Shown here: positions 1 to 9,086 of the stretch, piece by piece | Layout: the number at the start of each line of letters is the position of its first letter | Position numbering within the stretch: the stretch's first letter is position 1 | NCBI GenBank assembly: GCA_949286015.1 | Contig: CASEBB010000025.1 | Location: 1 to 42,958, forward strand | DNA from: an uncultured Succinivibrionaceae bacterium | Lineage (GTDB): Bacteria > Pseudomonadota > Gammaproteobacteria > Enterobacterales > Succinivibrionaceae | Length of the DNA: 42,958 bases | Direction: 5' to 3' | Program-made: the position numbers and the translations under genes | The notes under the pieces: generated by a model | What the model saw: only the letters and a program-made list of their open reading frames with translations | Databases searched by the model: none | What the model was told of the DNA's origin: nothing

Positions 1-2257
1 GGCATTGAGGATCTCCCACACCACCTTAAAGGCATCGCTATTGGCCAGAGCCGAGGCGGGATCCTTGAGGTTGTGGGCAATCACCGGAATGATGACGTAA
101 CCCTCTTTCTTGCTAGGGGCGGTACGCATCACGCGTCCGACAATTTGCACCACTTCCACCGGTGAGCGACGTGGTGTGAGCAAGGCCACAGCATCTAACG
201 CTGGGACGTCCACACCTTCGCTTAAGCAGCGCACATTAAAGAGGATGTTGCACTGGTTCTCACCAGGATCGGAGCGCAGAAACTGGAGCTTTTCCTCCTT
301 TTCCATGGCGTTCATGGCGCCATCGACGTGCTCACAGTGGCAAACAAGGTCGTGGCTGTCCACAAAGAGGAACTCTTCACTTGGGTCTTGGTGCGCGGCA
401 ATAGCCTGTGCACCTTTACTCAAGACCCGCTGACGGTATTGCGTAATGACTTCAGAGAAGTACTGTGCGTACTCCTTTGAGGAGACAATGTTCTCCTTGT
501 TGACGTTGTCCTTCATGCCAGCTGTGGTGATGCGCTGGGCATAGGCAACAGCACGGCGAATTGGCTGCGCATCGGACTCATCTTGGCTTAAGATGCCAAA
601 CTTGTTGAGGGACTTCCACAGGCCAATGGCACGCGCTGTGTTTTGTGCCGAGAACTGCTCTAACTCCTCCGAACTCATGTCGACTGCACCATCACGCACA
701 AGGATGATGACCTTGTAGTCGACCAAGCACCCTAAGGCTACCGCTTGCTCAAAGGTCAGAGAGTAGAAGACTGGGCCAAAGACGTTTTCATCATCCATGG
801 AGTAGATGACGGCCGAGTTCTCCTCAGCTTGCTTCTTTGGGGCAACGCCATAGACCTTTGGCGTGGCAGTCATGTACAGACGCTTGCGGCCTTGGACGTA
901 CTCTGGGTTGTGCACCAGCGTGAAGTAGGTTTCGCCGTCTGGGGTGCGGCATCAGCAGCGTCATCTTGAGGTAAGCCCCCTAAAGTTGGCTGGTCATCCG
1001 CTGGCTCAGCAGCTTTTTTCTCTGCAGCCTCATCATTAAGCAGGTAAGCACCTGCGGTGTGGTGCGCCTCATCGCTGACAATGAGATCAAACGCAGGAAG
1101 CTTCAGCTCACCCTCGAGCACCTGTGCGCGATGCACCACATCCAGCGACTGGTAGGTCGAAAATACCACCACTAAGCCCTGCTGTGGCTGCTTTTGCTGC
1201 ATCGCTAACGCCTTAGCGACACTGCGAGCTAACGCATGCTCATTGGTGGTAGCAGGGTAGAGCAGCTCATTGCGTGCTAAGACGTTCTCGTCAGCCTCGA
1301 TCTCGTTCTTACTGGCCTTCTTGTAGCTGACCTTATTATCCGAGCACACAGGGATAGCGAGCATTGGCAGCTGAGGTTTTGCTGCGCCTGTCTCTCAGCA
1401 ATGCGCAGCGCGGTAAAGGTCTTACCCGTACCACAGGCCATAATGAGCTTACCGCGTGCGTAGTCCTTAAAGCCGTTAATGGTGTTGGTGACGGCCGTCT
1501 GCTGATATGGACGCAACTGCCGCTTGGGCAGCGTCGAGACCTGATTAGACTGAAGATACTGCGCCCAATCGATCGGGAATTGGCGTAAGGTCTCCAGAGA
1601 GATGATCTGCAGTGGCTTTTCTTGATTGGCCACCTGCTTTTGCGCGTGACTATTGAGGCCGCGATTGGAGGCAAAGAGCAGACGTGAAGCAAAGAAAGGC
1701 GTGCTGGAAACGCTCAAAAAGGTCGCCAGATCTTTCATGCTCAAGGCAGAGTGCTCGCGATAGAACTTGCACTGGATCGCCACATAGGCCGCGCCATTTT
1801 GCGGTTCACGCAGCGTGGCCACTAAGTCGATGCCGGTATCAACCTCACTGACACCGAGCTCTGGATGCTCTTGCTGCCACTCCTTGTAAGTTTGCACCTG
1901 CGTAAAGAGCAGCTGATATTGCGGCACCTTGAGCAGCACTTGCTGAATAAGGCCCTCAAAGCGGTTACCCAAATCGCGCGAGGTGGCTGCCATATCGCGA
2001 TAATGCTGTAGCAGCTGATCAAAGGCTTGGCTATTATCGCTGTCTTGCTGATCGGCCTTCTTTACTTCCTCCGAGGTGGCTGCGATCTCTTCTGCTGTAA
2101 AAGGCGTTGATGCCTCTGTCGTGACGCTCTCAGTAAAGCCTTGATGGGCAGGTTGAGCCTTGGCTTGCGCTGCTGAGGATTGCTTGCTCTCTTGCGCGGT
2201 GGTGTCGAGAATACCCAGAGTATTAGCAGCGTTAACTGGAGAGTGCTGATCGGACAT
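1..2257 (-). pseudogene. Type ISP-like restriction-modification enzyme, nuclease-helicase part, frame-broken and cut by window edge
   Basis: Three consecutive minus-strand frames together encode the first half of a single-chain nuclease-helicase(-methylase) enzyme. The N-terminal part has an Mrr-like PD-(D/E)XK nuclease signature (DTGIDLVA, then AIQCKFY), followed by helicase motif I (MACGTGKT). After position about 1385 the frame changes: SDEAHHTAG (motif II) is read in the second frame, and MTATP (III), VRCLSEGVDVPALD (V) and QIVGRVMR (VI) in a third frame from about 950 to the window edge. At the first break the usual motif Ia stretch after motif I (about 20-25 residues) is missing, so it looks like a real deletion. 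The second is a one-base type shift near 945-960. I place the start at 2257 because AGGA lies 9 bases upstream; an ATG 36 bases further up lacks a clear site. The methylase and recognition domains would lie outside the window. Probably non-functional; two assembly errors are the alternative. Confidence 0.8.
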
Positions 2258-2360
2258 GGCGATATTTCCTGCAAGAAGCCGAAAGCGTGACAAATGAGCA
2301 GCAAGCTCTGCTCTGGCTCAATTTTACAGGATGCACGGACCAATAAGCACTCTCAAAGGA

Positions 2361-2568
2361 CGAGAGCGTTTTTCCCCTTGTTCCTGCAAAGTTGCTATGA
2401 GCTTGCAAGCAAGCACACCGCATCAGGATGAATCGCTGGGCTAAGAGTTATTGCCCCCGCTTGGCACTAACTCCGCTAAACATCAGTAAGCGTCGCTACC
2501 GCGACGTACCTCTAAGGAAGGATAGCTACTGGCAAGTAGCTTTGCTCACACATGGGAAAACACTCTCC
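2361..2568. repeat. Dispersed repeat family B, copy 1
   Basis: This stretch begins with GAGAGCGTTTTTCCCCTTG and ends with GCTCACACATGGGAAAACAC. The same order of blocks recurs at 28346-28533 and 38283-38472, always between genes. The most conserved parts are GCTACCGCGACGT and GCTCACACATGG-GAAAAC. It fills the gap between fliR and the restriction gene; I see no gene in it. Confidence 0.7.
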
Positions 2569-2612
2569 AAGGAACCGCTGCGCACCTACCCTCTATCACT
2601 CAGCACACTTAC

Positions 2613-3413
2613 TTAGAAGATACCCTCGCACTCCGTACCAATCAGCGTACAGGTGCTGCTCATCAGCTCATTAATGGCAATGGTGAAATTGTTCATATAG
2701 GAGTTAAGGCTGAGCATCAGCACGAATAAGCCAGTGGTCATGGAAATGGCAAAGCCCATGGAGAAGACGTTTAACTGTGGTGCAGCACGCGTCATCACAC
2801 CAAAGGTAAAGTTAATGACCAAGAGAGCGCAAATGGCGGAAATAGACATCGATAAGGCACTTTGGAACATGAGCGCACCAAAGTAAATAATGCCCGTCAG
2901 ATGTGGCGGCGTAAAAGCGCCAGGGGCAATAGGTAAGGTCTCAAAGCTCAGCAAGAGCAAGCGAATAAAGACCAAATGCCCATCCACCGCAAAGAACACT
3001 AAGGTCGTCAGCACCGTAAAGAACTGACCGACTACTGGAGCATTAGTACCGGACACAGGATCGACCAGCGAGGCAAAGCCTAAACCGGTTTGCATAGCCA
3101 CGGCCTGACCAGCCAGCACAAAGCATTGGGCTAAATACTGGGTAATAAAGCCAATACCAGCGCCAATAAAGACCTGACTAATGGTGGTGATGATACCCAG
3201 ACCCGAGAAAGCCTCGATCTCGGTGTTAACCGCTGGGATATTTGGCAAAAAGCAAAAGGTGATCGCAAGGGAAATCAGAGCGCGCACGCGCATCGGCACA
3301 GCGGCGCCAGAAAAGGCCATGGCCGTCATAAAGAAGCCACCGATACGACATAATGGCCACATCACGGAGTTTAGTGAGGTGAGCATCAGCGGCTCTAACC
3401 ATTCTGCGCCCAT
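2613..3413 (-). CDS. fliR: FliR, flagellar type III export apparatus membrane protein
   Basis: The 266-residue protein matches FliR in length and pattern. It has about six hydrophobic segments, the conserved stretch GLGFASLVDPVSGTNAPVVG in the middle and TFGVMTRAAPQLNVFSMGF toward the C terminus. FliR sits with FliP and FliQ in the export gate in the inner membrane, at the base of the flagellum, where hook and filament subunits are secreted. The ATG at 3413 follows AGAGGCGCAGAGATT, a usable ribosome site. It is the last flagellar gene of this minus-strand series, 98 bases after fliQ; the spacer holds short direct repeats (TACCTACTGT twice). flhB, which often follows fliR, is absent and is replaced by repeat B and the broken restriction gene. 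Confidence 0.95.
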   Translation of the reverse strand: MGAEWLEPLMLTSLNSVMWPLCRIGGFFMTAMAFSGAAVPMRVRALISLAITFCFLPNIPAVNTEIEAFSGLGIITTISQVFIGAGIGFITQYLAQCFVLAGQAVAMQTGLGFASLVDPVSGTNAPVVGQFFTVLTTLVFFAVDGHLVFIRLLLLSFETLPIAPGAFTPPHLTGIIYFGALMFQSALSMSISAICALLVINFTFGVMTRAAPQLNVFSMGFAISMTTGLFVLMLSLNSYMNNFTIAINELMSSTCTLIGTECEGIF

Positions 3414-3511
3414 AATCTCTGCGCCTCTTACCTACTGTGAGCTGTGCGTACCTACTGTCTGTAAGCTCAGCTGTAAGCTGTGCTTGCTTACCTAAAGTGG
3501 ACGGTGCGGCG

Positions 3512-3787
3512 TTAACCAATGACCGAAGGTATCTGGTGCACCAGCTCCAAAAAGAACTCGATGATCTTATTAAGGCCCCAGTGGGCACCCCACATAATAC
3601 CCAAGATGGTAACGATAAGACGTGGTAAGAAGGACAGGGTTTGCTCGTTAATGGAGGTTGCGGCTTGGAAGATGGAGACGGATAAGCCGACAATCAGCGA
3701 GGGGAGAATGGAGGCGGAGACGAGGACGGCGACTAAGCCCAGAGCTGAGCGCACGATATCCACAAATACTTCTGGTTGCATTGCCAA
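3512..3787 (-). CDS. fliQ: FliQ, flagellar type III export gate subunit
   Basis: This 91-residue protein has the two-helix hairpin of FliQ. It opens with PEVFVDIVRSALGLVAVLVS and has the typical SIFQAATSINEQTLSFLPR turn between the two membrane segments. FliQ forms the gate together with FliP and FliR. The length equals the family norm (about 89 residues). It lies between fliP (251 bases upstream) and fliR (98 bases downstream), in the normal order but with unusually large spacers; in most bacteria fliP-fliQ-fliR are nearly contiguous. The spacer to fliP contains no gene that I can recognise. Confidence 0.95.
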   Translation of the reverse strand: MAMQPEVFVDIVRSALGLVAVLVSASILPSLIVGLSVSIFQAATSINEQTLSFLPRLIVTILGIMWGAHWGLNKIIEFFLELVHQIPSVIG

Positions 3788-4038
3788 ATCCTCTGTCTTT
3801 ATCTGAGGCGCTTTTGCTTTTATGTATGCTGCATGCTGCGCACGTACAAGGCTACAGCAAATGGGTTGATGTGCGGGGTAGTAGCGGCTGGCTATGGGGC
3901 GCTAGCGCGTCTTATTCCAAGGTAGGACTGACGCCACCTCTGCTCTGCGTAGTGGCTCACCTCAGGGATTAAGCGGCGCTCTCGCGCCACTTATGGGAAG
4001 AGGTCGATACCCCGCTGCGTTTGGCTAATTCCTAAGCG

Positions 4039-4845
4039 TCAGGCCGGTGTGCCTATACCAAAGGACGCGAGCAGTGTGCCCATAATCAGTGTCCAGCCAT
4101 CCACCAACACAAAGAGCATCAGCTTAAACGGCAAGGACACAATCATTGGCGAGAGCATCATCATACCCATGGCCATTAAGATCGAGGCTACCACCAGATC
4201 GATAATCAAGAACGGTAAGAACAGCATAAAGCCAATCTGGAATGCTGTTTTGAGCTCCGAGACCACAAAAGCCGGAATTAAGACATGCAGCGGCACATCC
4301 TCAACTCTCTCCACCTGCACATCTGCGTACTCTAAAAAGGCATTGAGGTCGCTCATACGCGTCTGCCCGCGCATAAACGCATGCAGTGGACGCTGGCCAA
4401 TCTCAATCGCCTCGCGCGCCTGAATCTCCTCATTGAGATACGGCACAATGGCCTCGTTATAAATCTGGTTTAACACTGGCGTCATGATGTACAAAGTCAT
4501 GAAGAGCGCTAAGCCAATTAAAATCTGGTTCGATGGCGAGGTCTGTAAGCCCATGGCCTGACGCAAAATCGCTAGCACCACCACAATGCGCACAAAGGAC
4601 GTCATCATAATGATGATCGACGGCAAGAAGCTCAAGAGCGTCATCAGCATGAGCACTTGCAGCGTCAGCGAGTAATCCTGTGTGCCGTCTGGGTTAGTGC
4701 GCACCGTAAAGGCCGTCATGTCGAGATCAGCGGCGGAGGCTGTCGACATAAAGTAGAGGGCTATACCACTGATAAGACTCCACAGCAGCGCCCCCACAAA
4801 CAGACGCTTGAGCCGATGAAGTTGGTGCATTCGCTCGTTATACAT
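4039..4845 (-). CDS. fliP: FliP, flagellar type III export gate subunit
   Basis: The 268-residue protein is FliP. It has an N-terminal signal peptide ending near STASAA, then the conserved [23 protein letters not shown] helix region (shown here as its key pattern SFLPSI followed by TSFVRI), [14 protein letters not shown], and the C-terminal [16 protein letters not shown]. FliP is made with a cleavable signal and forms the central ring of the export gate. Length is slightly above the 245 residues of E. coli because of a longer N terminus. The ATG at 4845 is preceded by CTGGAGTTTTC, a good ribosome site. fliO lies upstream after a 455-base spacer carrying repeat D. Confidence 0.95.
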   Translation of the reverse strand: MYNERMHQLHRLKRLFVGALLWSLISGIALYFMSTASAADLDMTAFTVRTNPDGTQDYSLTLQVLMLMTLLSFLPSIIIMMTSFVRIVVVLAILRQAMGLQTSPSNQILIGLALFMTLYIMTPVLNQIYNEAIVPYLNEEIQAREAIEIGQRPLHAFMRGQTRMSDLNAFLEYADVQVERVEDVPLHVLIPAFVVSELKTAFQIGFMLFLPFLIIDLVVASILMAMGMMMLSPMIVSLPFKLMLFVLVDGWTLIMGTLLASFGIGTPA

Positions 4846-5300
4846 GAAAACTCCAGATCGTCTCTGCCCGCAAGCGGCCCTGCCCCTACTCCCTAAGCCC
4901 TACTGAGCCGCGCTCAGCTGTGCGCTTTTGCGCAAAGAGCTGTAGCGCAGAGTAAAGCTTACTTTACTGCAAGCTCAACTAAAGCTTACAGCTGCGCTTA
5001 AAAAGAGCAGGCCCAGCACCAGAGGGCGTGAGCTGTTCTGTTTGCTAAGGAATGAGTGATCGCATAAATGACGGAGAAGGGGATGAGTGCTGGCAACGTC
5101 GCCCCCCTCGAGATAAATGGTGCAGGTGAGTCTCATCCTATCTTAAGACAGTGCACCATAATTTCCCTAAAGTCCGTCATCGGTTAAGCCAGTCGTTCCT
5201 ATGCTCTGTGTTCTAAAACTACAAGTGTAGCGCAGCAGCGGCCGCCACTTTTTTGGCATCAGCTTCAGTGCAAACACAGAGGAAAAAAGACTGTCAGGTG
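4846..5300. other. Spacer between fliO and fliP
   Basis: This stretch holds no recognisable gene. Its right half (5066-5205) is a copy of dispersed repeat D. The left half is rich in alternating AGCT/TAAGC words without a clear larger structure. Confidence 0.6.
5066..5205. repeat. Dispersed repeat family D, copy 1 (uninterrupted)
   Basis: The sequence runs from ATAAATGACGGAGAAGG through CTCGAGATAAATGGTGCAGG to GTCAGTCGTT-like GCCAGTCGTTCC. A second copy at 30243-30715 is split by a 325-base insertion, and a partial copy is at 25742-25830. This copy is useful because it shows the arrangement before insertion. Confidence 0.65.
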
Positions 5301-7370
5301 TTACTTGTCTTGATGCTTACGCTCAGAGGCCGCACGGGCGGTCTTGTCGTAAGTCTGGGCAAACACTTCGGCAAAAGCAGAGCCCTCGTCGCGCTCCTGT
5401 TGACGCCGGTCGCGCTTAGCCCGCGCCGCGCGCGCCCGCAGCACGCTATCATCAGGCAAAGAATGCACCCCTTGCGCAGCGAGGCGCTGTTGCTTGCGGT
5501 TACCTCTTGCCTTACGGTGGGTACGACGCGCTTGCGAGCGCTGTGAGGAGCTCTCATAGCCGCTAGCGTCGGCTACAGACGGATCCGCATCATACTCTGC
5601 TCTGTACTCGGCAGCGTAGTCAGGATCGTAAGGCTGCTGCTCATAAGCGTCAGCCTCATCTTCCTCATCATAGCGCGAGTAAGACTTATGATGGCGGCTG
5701 TCCTCATAAGCAGCGTCATCATCATAGCGACTCTCACGCTCGTCAGCGTCGCGGTAATCGCAAGCATCAGCAGCCGAGGAGCTGGCATTAGCAGTAGCAG
5801 CTGCGGTACTACTGAGGTTAGCTACTTCTTGCGCTTGACTGGGATTGTCCTTAGGAGAGGTGTCAGTGCCACTTACAGCTGCCTCTGCCGAGGGCACATC
5901 ATCACCGTCGTCATTGACCCCCGCCCGTAAAATGGCCGTGGCCTGTGCATCCCCTGCAAGGATATTGTGGCTATTGTTAGATGCGGTGGCTGTAGCTGGC
6001 GCGGCGCTATCGTGCGCAGTGTCAGTTTCAGCCTCAGGATCGTGCTCATACTCACTGCGCGCGGCGTGGCGAGAGCGCTTGGTGCTCTCTTCCTCAAAAG
6101 GCAGATCATCCACTAAGGAGAGATCACGGCGGGAGTCACGATAAGCTGCACGCTGGGCGTAGCGCTCATCGTCATACTCGTCAGCAAACTGCGGTAAGTC
6201 CCGCTCATAGTCTGCGTAGTCATGACGGCCAGCGTCATCTCTCTCAGCGCTACGGCGGTAAGCGCGGTCATCTCTACGCTTACGGTCATAATCGCGGTTG
6301 TGGTCGTAATCACGACGACGCTCGTCATAATCGTAGTCACGCTGGCGCTCATAATCACGACGGCGGCGGTGAGCACGCTCGCGCTCGTGCTCGTGCTCGT
6401 GCAAACTACGCTCAATTGGGTTGTCGTAATAGTCAGCAGCGTAGTCATCGCGTGCTAGCGCTTGGCAGCTAAAATCACGCTCGTCATCAGCCTCATAGCG
6501 CTTTGCTTGCGTGCGACTGGTTGGGACACGGCGTGGAGCAGCTGCACGAGGCGCGGCACCGTCTGAACTTGCTGGCGCTACAGGGGCTGGTGCTGTGGGA
6601 GCATTCAGATCAAGCAGCAGGTTAATGTTATGGGCGGTGACACCTAAGAGTAAATGGCGCTCCCCCACACGCATTTGCACGATACGCTCTTTTGGGCCTA
6701 AGGAGATTTGCGTCTCCAGCTGCATGGTGCTGGTAGCAGCCCGCACAAAGCGGGAGCGCTTGAGCCAATAGCCAGCCAAAAAGATAAAGCCCAAGACCAC
6801 AATGGTGGAGAGCAACCACTTAGCGATGCCGCCAGGGGAAGTTAAACCACCGTCTGCTAAGACACCTTTATGGTTAGTACCATTCTGGCCTAAGGAGCCA
6901 AAAGAGGCACTGCCTAATTTGGTGCCAGAGGAAGAGTTATCAGCAAAGGTACCAGTAGACGCGGCGGCGGTGCTTGCGTTGCTAGCGGCACTCTCTTTAG
7001 CAGAGGCAGGCTGTGTAGTGGTAGTGGTGCTGTCAGAGGTGGTGTCAGCGGTGGTGCTACCCTCTGCTGTGTTGGTACTGTCAGTAGCGTTACTCACAGT
7101 AGCCGTGCTGGTAGTTTGCTCAGCACTGGTGCTCTTTACCGCTGCAGTATGTGGGGAGGCTGGGGTGTTGTTTTGTGCCAAAAGCTGGGTAGCGCTGTCA
7201 TCGATACGTACAGCGATACCTGCAGTCTCTGCTTTGGCCCCTGAGGAGAGAGGAATTAATCCTAAGAACAGAACGGTGAGAGCGACACTGGTTGGTCGTG
7301 ACAGGAAGCGCTGACAACGGGCAAAGCGTTGCAGAGAGTGGGCGGTGGATGTCCTGTTAGGTACGTGCAT
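5301..7370 (-). CDS. fliO: FliO with a very long charged C-terminal extension
   Basis: FliO is a small bitopic membrane protein that helps assemble FliP in the export gate. Here the family core is residues about 184-257: one membrane helix (TIVVLGFIFLAGYWLKR) followed by ISLGPKERIVQMRVGERHLLLGV in pattern, which is the FliO domain. Before it lie a signal peptide (ends near AKAETA) and about 110 residues rich in Ser, Thr and Ala. After it come about 430 residues of low complexity, with Arg/Asp/Tyr/Glu repeats such as ERRRDYDHNRDYDRKRRDD, then Ala/Ser and acidic stretches. Total 689 residues against about 120-150 in most bacteria. The reading frame is intact throughout and the start at 7370 has GAGGT five bases upstream. 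Position between fliN and fliP supports the call. The tail should face the cytoplasm if topology is normal; its role is unknown. Confidence 0.9.
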   Translation of the reverse strand: MHVPNRTSTAHSLQRFARCQRFLSRPTSVALTVLFLGLIPLSSGAKAETAGIAVRIDDSATQLLAQNNTPASPHTAAVKSTSAEQTTSTATVSNATDSTNTAEGSTTADTTSDSTTTTTQPASAKESAASNASTAAASTGTFADNSSSGTKLGSASFGSLGQNGTNHKGVLADGGLTSPGGIAKWLLSTIVVLGFIFLAGYWLKRSRFVRAATSTMQLETQISLGPKERIVQMRVGERHLLLGVTAHNINLLLDLNAPTAPAPVAPASSDGAAPRAAAPRRVPTSRTQAKRYEADDERDFSCQALARDDYAADYYDNPIERSLHEHEHERERAHRRRRDYERQRDYDYDERRRDYDHNRDYDRKRRDDRAYRRSAERDDAGRHDYADYERDLPQFADEYDDERYAQRAAYRDSRRDLSLVDDLPFEEESTKRSRHAARSEYEHDPEAETDTAHDSAAPATATASNNSHNILAGDAQATAILRAGVNDDGDDVPSAEAAVSGTDTSPKDNPSQAQEVANLSSTAAATANASSSAADACDYRDADERESRYDDDAAYEDSRHHKSYSRYDEEDEADAYEQQPYDPDYAAEYRAEYDADPSVADASGYESSSQRSQARRTHRKARGNRKQQRLAAQGVHSLPDDSVLRARAARAKRDRRQQERDEGSAFAEVFAQTYDKTARAASERKHQDK

Positions 7371-8206
7371 AGGCTACCTCGAACCAGTGGACGAGCAAGG
7401 AATTAGAGAAAGTGCAGAGAGTGGATGGAGTAAGCGGAGTGGTGCAAGTGATAAAAGCGGCGTCTGTGGCGTTAGTGGAGCTGTTGGCAGGAGTGATGTG
7501 CGTGGCATGCGTTGCGACTGGCTTTTGAGTTTGGATGTGCAGCCCCAAGACATCTGCGGCGCTGGCGCTAAGCGAGAGTAGCTGCAAGCAAGCGCTAAGA
7601 GCCTAACCTGTGATGCTGCTGCTAAGTGGCGGCAGCTTAGCAGAGGCTGCTCAGTACAGCACAACCTGCTCCTCTGTGCAGAGTATGAGTGGCAGCGCCA
7701 CCTTGGGGGCACACCCTACTCTACTTTACTCTGTGTCAGAGCACGCCTCACAGCACCTCATACCATCTCAAGAGCGTTACCGCGACACTATTGCGCGGGT
7801 AAAGCGCTGGGAGCTGCTGATGCTGTTCTGTGGCGCAGCGTAGCATTCTCATCACCCTACTCCTCTCAAGAGTAGAGTTAGCCGCGTGGTATCGCACGGT
7901 ACCTCGTGGTGCTTTTTGTGGTGTCGCACAGGCCTAGCAGCACTGCGCTGATACTATCAGCGCCTCACAGCGCTCTGATCTTGCTGGTAACAGAGCTGTA
8001 GCACAGTGGTGCTGCCACTAGTAGCACTCCACACCACCTGCTTTACGCTAAGTAACGAGCGTACCTGACGGCACCGCACAGCGCCTCTTAGCAGGCTACC
8101 TCAGTACAACAGAGTAAAACGGAGCACCAAGGCTCGTAAGTGCTGATCTTTATGGTAACGACACAGCATGGAATAGGCTGGTGCCTCCTGCCGGAGACAG
8201 CTTTAG

Positions 8207-8336
8207 TAGGTAATCTACAAGCGCCTGACGGTGCCTTATCTTAAGAGTAGTGCCTGAGCAAACTCCTACTCTCAGGGTAAAACACCTGATTGTAGGCAGT
8301 TATCTCCGTTGAGATTTGCTTTTAGGGATACTCACC
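8207..8336. repeat. Dispersed repeat family C, copy 1, with hairpin
   Basis: This copy reads TAGGTAATCTACAAGCGCCTG onward and aligns over about 130 bases with 23038-23170. It contains the inverted repeat AGAGTAG (8244-8250) and CTACTCT (8266-8272), then the conserved block ACACCTGATTGTAGGCAGTT. Confidence 0.75.
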
Positions 8337-8364
8337 AGCTTACGCTACGCAGCCACACCGCGTT

Positions 8365-8413
8365 AAAAAAAGAAAACCCCCAACTCTCACGCGCACGCAG
8401 TGAAACTTGAGGG
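8365..8413 (-). terminator. Intrinsic terminator downstream of fliN
   Basis: On the minus strand, CCCTCAA (from 8413) pairs with TTGGGGG, an inner stem TTTCAC/GTGAGA follows around a short loop, and the hairpin is followed by TTTTCTTTTTTT. It lies 75 bases beyond the fliN stop and should end the fliK-L-M-N transcript before fliO. Confidence 0.85.
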
Positions 8414-8487
8414 TAGCAAACACGTTCGACGTGACAGAAAACCTAAGTAGCTGACACCAGACATTACTGCCTGTGCCGAAGCGCAGA

Positions 8488-8889
8488 CTACTGCAGCTTC
8501 TTGATACGCTCCACTTGGCTGATCACATCAGTGAGGCGGATACCAAACTTGTCATTCACCACCACCACTTCGCCGTGGGCAATCAGGGTGCCGTTAACCA
8601 GCACGTCTAATGGCTCACCTGCTAAACGCTCCAGCTCAATCACCGAGCCTTGGTTTAACTGCAGCAGATTGCGAATGGTGATCTTAGCATGGCCCACTTC
8701 CATGGTAATGGTCACTGGGATGTCTAAGATGGCGTCTAACTTTTTGCGCTCTTCACGCGACAGTGGAGCCTTATTCTTCGCAGGATCATCAAAGTGATCT
8801 AACTCTGCCGTGCTCAGGTCGCCTACGCCACCATCACCATCGGTAGAAGGCAAGCCATTGCTCCAATCAGTGTTTTCGATATCCGACAT
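8488..8889 (-). CDS. fliN: FliN, flagellar motor switch protein
   Basis: This is a 133-residue FliN of normal size. After a variable acidic N terminus, the SpoA/FliMN_C domain (about residues 55-130) is clear: ILDIPVTITMEVGHAKITIR, then GSVIELERLAGEPLDVLVNG and GEVVVVNDKFGIRLTDVIS. FliN forms the bottom of the cytoplasmic C-ring and also docks export cargo. I start at ATG 8889 (MSDIENTD), with GGAG about nine bases upstream; an upstream TTG in frame at 8904 has no better site. It follows fliM by 197 bases, where a weak GGGG/CCCC hairpin lies, and a strong terminator follows it. Confidence 0.95.
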   Translation of the reverse strand: MSDIENTDWSNGLPSTDGDGGVGDLSTAELDHFDDPAKNKAPLSREERKKLDAILDIPVTITMEVGHAKITIRNLLQLNQGSVIELERLAGEPLDVLVNGTLIAHGEVVVVNDKFGIRLTDVISQVERIKKLQ

Positions 8890-9043
8890 AAATGGCGGCT
8901 CCAATTGTGTAGCCTCAGCTGAGGCAAAATTTGAAAAAGGCTATTACCGCAGATGGCCCCTTGGCTAAAGCCCCCTTGCACCTAAGACAAGGGAGGAAGA
9001 TTAAGGCCACCTTAGAGCAGAAAGACGGCTTCTGAGCAAAAGC

Positions 9044-9063
9044 TTGGGGAGGAAAGCCCCCAA
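9044..9063 (-). terminator. Weak hairpin between fliM and fliN
   Basis: TTGGGG and CCCCAA arms surround an eight-base loop, and on the minus strand the hairpin is followed by GCTTTTGC. The T run is short, so it could be a partial terminator or a processing signal. It may also be chance. Confidence 0.3.
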
Positions 9064-9086
9064 AGAGCCATTACGCCGCAACGAGG

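Larger units (their letters stand above)
7371..8487. other. 1.1 kb spacer between fliN and fliO
   Basis: There is no convincing gene here. It contains repeat C (8207-8336), the terminator of the fliK-fliN unit (8365-8413) and a small inverted repeat CTACTC/GAGTAG at 7858-7875. A promoter for fliO must lie here if the terminator is effective, but I did not find a clear sigma-28 or sigma-54 site. Confidence 0.6.

Noticed and set aside
7357..7587. Open frame of 76 codons ending in the start region of fliO
   Set aside because: It overlaps the fliO start slightly, but begins with TTG, has no ribosome site that I can see and resembles no family.
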